DNA of 64,000 nucleotides. Origin: CALWZE01 sp036644375 (GTDB lineage Bacteria; Bacillota; Clostridia; Oscillospirales; Ruminococcaceae). Positions 61,775 through 64,000 of the stretch are shown one piece after another. The stretch spans positions 1 through 64,000 of the forward strand of contig JAVXQD010000003.1 of assembly GCA_036644375.1 (NCBI GenBank), written 5' to 3'. Under the pieces are notes generated by a model, which was not told where the DNA came from, did no database searches, and worked only from the letters and a program-made list of their open reading frames with translations. Each line of letters begins with the position of its first letter. The stretch's first letter is position 1. A program made the translations under genes and the position numbers.

Positions 61775-62674
61775 ATGATTGATGCGAAATTAGTGACACT
61801 CTTAAAAGTAAACGAGCTGCACAATTTTACACGGGCGGCCGAGCAGCTTTCGCTGACCCAGCCCGCCGTGAGTCAGCATATAAGGCAGCTTGAGCGGGAG
61901 CTTGGCGTAAAGCTGTTCAACAGAAGCGATTCCGAGCTTAAATTAACTGCTGAGGGTGAGACTGTTGTGCTTTATGCAAAGCGTATATGCTCGCTCTATG
62001 AAAATCTGACAGAAAAATTAAGCGATGAAAAAAAGAGCGCGACAAAGCTGACCGTGGGCATAACGCATACGGCCGAGAGCAATATAGTTGCGGAGGTATT
62101 GGCTAAATATTGCAGGGAGAACGACGGACTTTGCATAAAGATAATTACTGACTCAATAAATAATCTTTATGATAAGCTGAATTCATATGAGCTTGATTTG
62201 GCAATTGTTGAGGGACCTGTAACCGATGCCAAATACAATTCGCTGCTGTTGGACACGGACAGTCTTGTTCTTGCGGTATCGAACAACAATCCGCTTGCAA
62301 AAAAAAGCATGGTCACTATTAATGAGATAAAAAAGGAGCGGATGATTCTGAGGCTGCCCAATTCGGGCACGAGAAACCTTTTTATGGCGCACATAGAAAG
62401 CCGCAACATGACGATGGACGAATTCAACATAATCATGGAGGTGGATAATATAGCCACGATTAAGGATCTCATTCGCCGCGATTTCGGAGTGTCGATTCTT
62501 GCAAAAAGCGCCTGTCTTGACGAGCTGAAAAAGAAAAAAATAACGGTTTTGCCCGTCGAAAATCTAAGCATGATCCGTGAGATCAATGTTGTTTACCACA
62601 GGGATTTCGAGCATATTGAAATTTTGCGCGATTTTACGAAAATGTACAATGACACGATGAAGCTGTACAGGTAA
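61775..62674 (+). CDS. LysR-family transcriptional regulator
   Basis: 299 aa. It has a classic N-terminal helix-turn-helix (NFTRAAEQLSLTQPAVSQHI and then LERELGVKLFNR) and a C-terminal periplasmic-binding-like effector domain (about 90-295). ATG at 61775 follows GAGAGGG; an in-frame ATG at 61757 lies upstream of that site. It is divergent from the 65-aa/antiporter operon with a palindrome between them, so it most likely regulates that pair. The effector is unknown. Confidence 0.92.
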   Translation: MIDAKLVTLLKVNELHNFTRAAEQLSLTQPAVSQHIRQLERELGVKLFNRSDSELKLTAEGETVVLYAKRICSLYENLTEKLSDEKKSATKLTVGITHTAESNIVAEVLAKYCRENDGLCIKIITDSINNLYDKLNSYELDLAIVEGPVTDAKYNSLLLDTDSLVLAVSNNNPLAKKSMVTINEIKKERMILRLPNSGTRNLFMAHIESRNMTMDEFNIIMEVDNIATIKDLIRRDFGVSILAKSACLDELKKKKITVLPVENLSMIREINVVYHRDFEHIEILRDFTKMYNDTMKLYR

Positions 62675-62699
62675 TTCGGCGTCGAAAAGTCCGCACAAA

Positions 62700-62742
62700 A
62701 ACCCCCTTGAAAAAAGGCGATGAAGCCTTTTTTTAAGGGGGT
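62700..62742. terminator. Strong terminator after the LysR gene
   Basis: A 19-bp stem (arm AACCCCCTTGAAAAAAGGC, one G-T pair) with loop GATGA and T-rich flanks, between two converging genes. The remaining gap, 62743-62871, has an open stretch reading VYFISGGLEPELLRDKSF that is not recognised as a gene. Confidence 0.85.
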
Positions 62743-62871
62743 TAAGCTGTTTTATGTCAGCCATGTGTATTTTATAAGCGGAGGACTTGAGCCGGAGCTG
62801 CTCCGTGACAAAAGCTTTGACGCACAACGCGGCTGAGATTAATTTTGCAGCTCGTGCATTATGCGCGGAAC

Positions 62872-64000
62872 TCAGTCGTTCAGCTTTTTAACGGTGCTTC
62901 GTATGTCGCGAGCACTCAGCTTGGATATCCGTCGGTCATAGGTGATAAATCCGTTTAATTCATCCTCGACATCGCTGAGCTGAGTGTACACCGAAGCGCA
63001 TAAGCCGCGTTCCTTTGCCGGAATAATCTCATTTTCGTACAGTTCGATGAATGCGCTTTTAAGAGCTTCGGGTGTACTGAATTTTTTATATCCGAAATCC
63101 CTGTCACAAAAGCTGTGCTCTGAAACGCGGTGTGCATATCCCCCGAATTCACTGAGAATTACCGCTCGTCCGAGCTTGTCGGGCTTAAAGCGATATGGCT
63201 TAAAATAGACATGCAGACTTTTAAAATCCCCCGAGCCCTGGTCATGCCAACCGCTTGCGTGATCGACAGGTCTGGTCGGGTCAAGCTCTTTTATTGTGTC
63301 ATATATCTTGGCGGCGTCAAACTGTCCCCAGCCCTCGTTAAAAGGCACCCAAACCGAAAGGCTCACGACATTTTGCAGTTGTACAAGCATCTCATTAAGC
63401 TCGGTCATGTACTGATTCCGCCCGATTTCACTTTTGCGGGCAAATCGGCCATAGCTGCTGTCGCTGAAATTCATGCCGAATAAAACAGGCAGTGTTATAA
63501 CGAGCGGGTTGTAGTGCCCGCCGCCATTCACCATATCCTGCCACACAAGCATACCGAGTCGGTCACAGTGATAGTACCATCGCATCGGCTCGATTTTGAT
63601 ATGCTTGCGGAGCATGTTGAAGCCGAGCTCCTTCATCTGCACAATATCATAAATCATCGCTTCGTCGCTCGGTGCGGTGTACAGACCGTCGCTCCAATAG
63701 CCCTGATCGAGTACTCCGTTATGAAAGAACGGGCGGTTGTTGAGATACATGCGCTTTATTCCGCTGCTATCTGCTTTTACCTCAAATTTCCTCATGCCGA
63801 AATAGCTTTTGACACTGTCAAGAGAGGTTGAAACCTCCAAATCATAAAGCTTCGGCTCATCGGGACTCCACGGCGTAAACTCCCCGATATCGAGTATTAT
63901 CGGGACATTGGTTCTTCCCTTTTTCGTGTTTCCGCAAGCGGTGACGGTGCATTCACACTCGCAATTTGAATGTGCTGTAACCTCGACGGCGGCACTGTCA
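62872..64000 (-). CDS. Glycoside hydrolase family 2 protein (partial, runs off the window)
   Basis: At least 376 aa; the 5' part lies beyond 64000, and the frame is open to the window edge without a stop. The visible order fits GH2: end of the immunoglobulin-like domain (TPWSPDEPKLYDLEV), then the TIM barrel with GFNMLRKHIKIEP, the acid/base Glu in WVPFNEGWGQ and the nucleophile Glu in ILSEFGGY. Family members include beta-galactosidases, beta-glucuronidases and beta-mannosidases; the specificity cannot be told. It lacks the C-terminal GH2 extension found in LacZ, as many short gut GH2 enzymes do. It is consistent with a plant- or host-glycan-using lifestyle. Confidence 0.88.
   Translation of the reverse strand, partial: DSAAVEVTAHSNCECECTVTACGNTKKGRTNVPIILDIGEFTPWSPDEPKLYDLEVSTSLDSVKSYFGMRKFEVKADSSGIKRMYLNNRPFFHNGVLDQGYWSDGLYTAPSDEAMIYDIVQMKELGFNMLRKHIKIEPMRWYYHCDRLGMLVWQDMVNGGGHYNPLVITLPVLFGMNFSDSSYGRFARKSEIGRNQYMTELNEMLVQLQNVVSLSVWVPFNEGWGQFDAAKIYDTIKELDPTRPVDHASGWHDQGSGDFKSLHVYFKPYRFKPDKLGRAVILSEFGGYAHRVSEHSFCDRDFGYKKFSTPEALKSAFIELYENEIIPAKERGLCASVYTQLSDVEDELNGFITYDRRISKLSARDIRSTVKKLND

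Noticed and set aside
62743..62871. Possible gene fragment after the LysR terminator
   Set aside because: A short open stretch exists but resembles no family I recognise and has no start or ribosome binding site.

Overview
The window looks like chromosomal DNA of an anaerobic, spore-forming Clostridia-type Firmicute, probably from a gut or plant-degrading community. The supporting signs are strong GGAGG ribosome binding sites, sigma-A promoters, CIRCE operators, an uninterrupted sporulation sigma factor (sigK-type), YesM/YesN two-component proteins, ferredoxin-dependent oxidoreductases (IorAB, a tungsten aldehyde oxidoreductase) and an archaeal-type aspartyl-tRNA synthetase. A 51-base run of N inside a gene suggests a draft or metagenome assembly.

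Layout: (1) 1-80, the end of a tRNA and its terminator. (2) 0.4-12.3 kb, a sugar-import locus: a leftward operon of three URO-D/MtaA-superfamily proteins plus an aldose-epimerase-like protein, divergent from a sugar ABC transporter (ATPase, permease, arabinose-binding-like lipoprotein) and a YesM/YesN sensor-regulator pair. (3) 12.4-20.2 kb, sigK, a ZIP metal transporter, xylulokinase plus aldose 1-epimerase, a repeat-only PAET lipoprotein, and a GPH-type transporter paired with a fourth URO-D-like protein. (4) 20.4-25.3 kb, clpB and htpG, divergent and both carrying CIRCE elements. (5) 25.4-29.8 kb, iorA-iorB-paaK-ACT for oxidation of aryl-pyruvates. (6) 30-40.3 kb, a housekeeping and accessory mix: CorA, malic enzyme, a TetR-controlled membrane operon with two matching operators, CarD-like regulator, a pair of proteins of unknown function, archaeal-type AspRS and DeoC. 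Three decayed fragments lie between these genes: the tail of pgk, the head of a larA-like gene, and part of a sugar-ABC ATPase. (7) 40.8-49.0 kb, one likely transcript: Lrp regulator, proton-translocating transhydrogenase (three genes), a duplicated SCP2-like protein, a class III aminotransferase, a split transketolase and a second SCP2-like protein. (8) 49.1-59.7 kb, a tungsten module: four-cluster ferredoxin plus AOR, then, behind a promoter and a probable molybdenum/tungsten-cofactor riboswitch, tupABC, two moeA-type genes, moaC-MOSC, moaA and MOSC-mogA. (9) 59.9-64 kb, a small DUF protein, a LysR regulator divergent from a 65-aa protein and a cation/proton antiporter, and a glycoside hydrolase family 2 gene running off the right edge.

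Two groups look least like textbook systems. The first is the URO-D-like proteins tied to sugar transport, with unusual putative metal ligands and no corrinoid protein in view. The second is the Lrp-transhydrogenase-SCP2-aminotransferase-transketolase operon, whose substrate is unknown. The tungsten module is biochemically coherent and carries several domain fusions. All family assignments were made by reading the sequence, without database searches.
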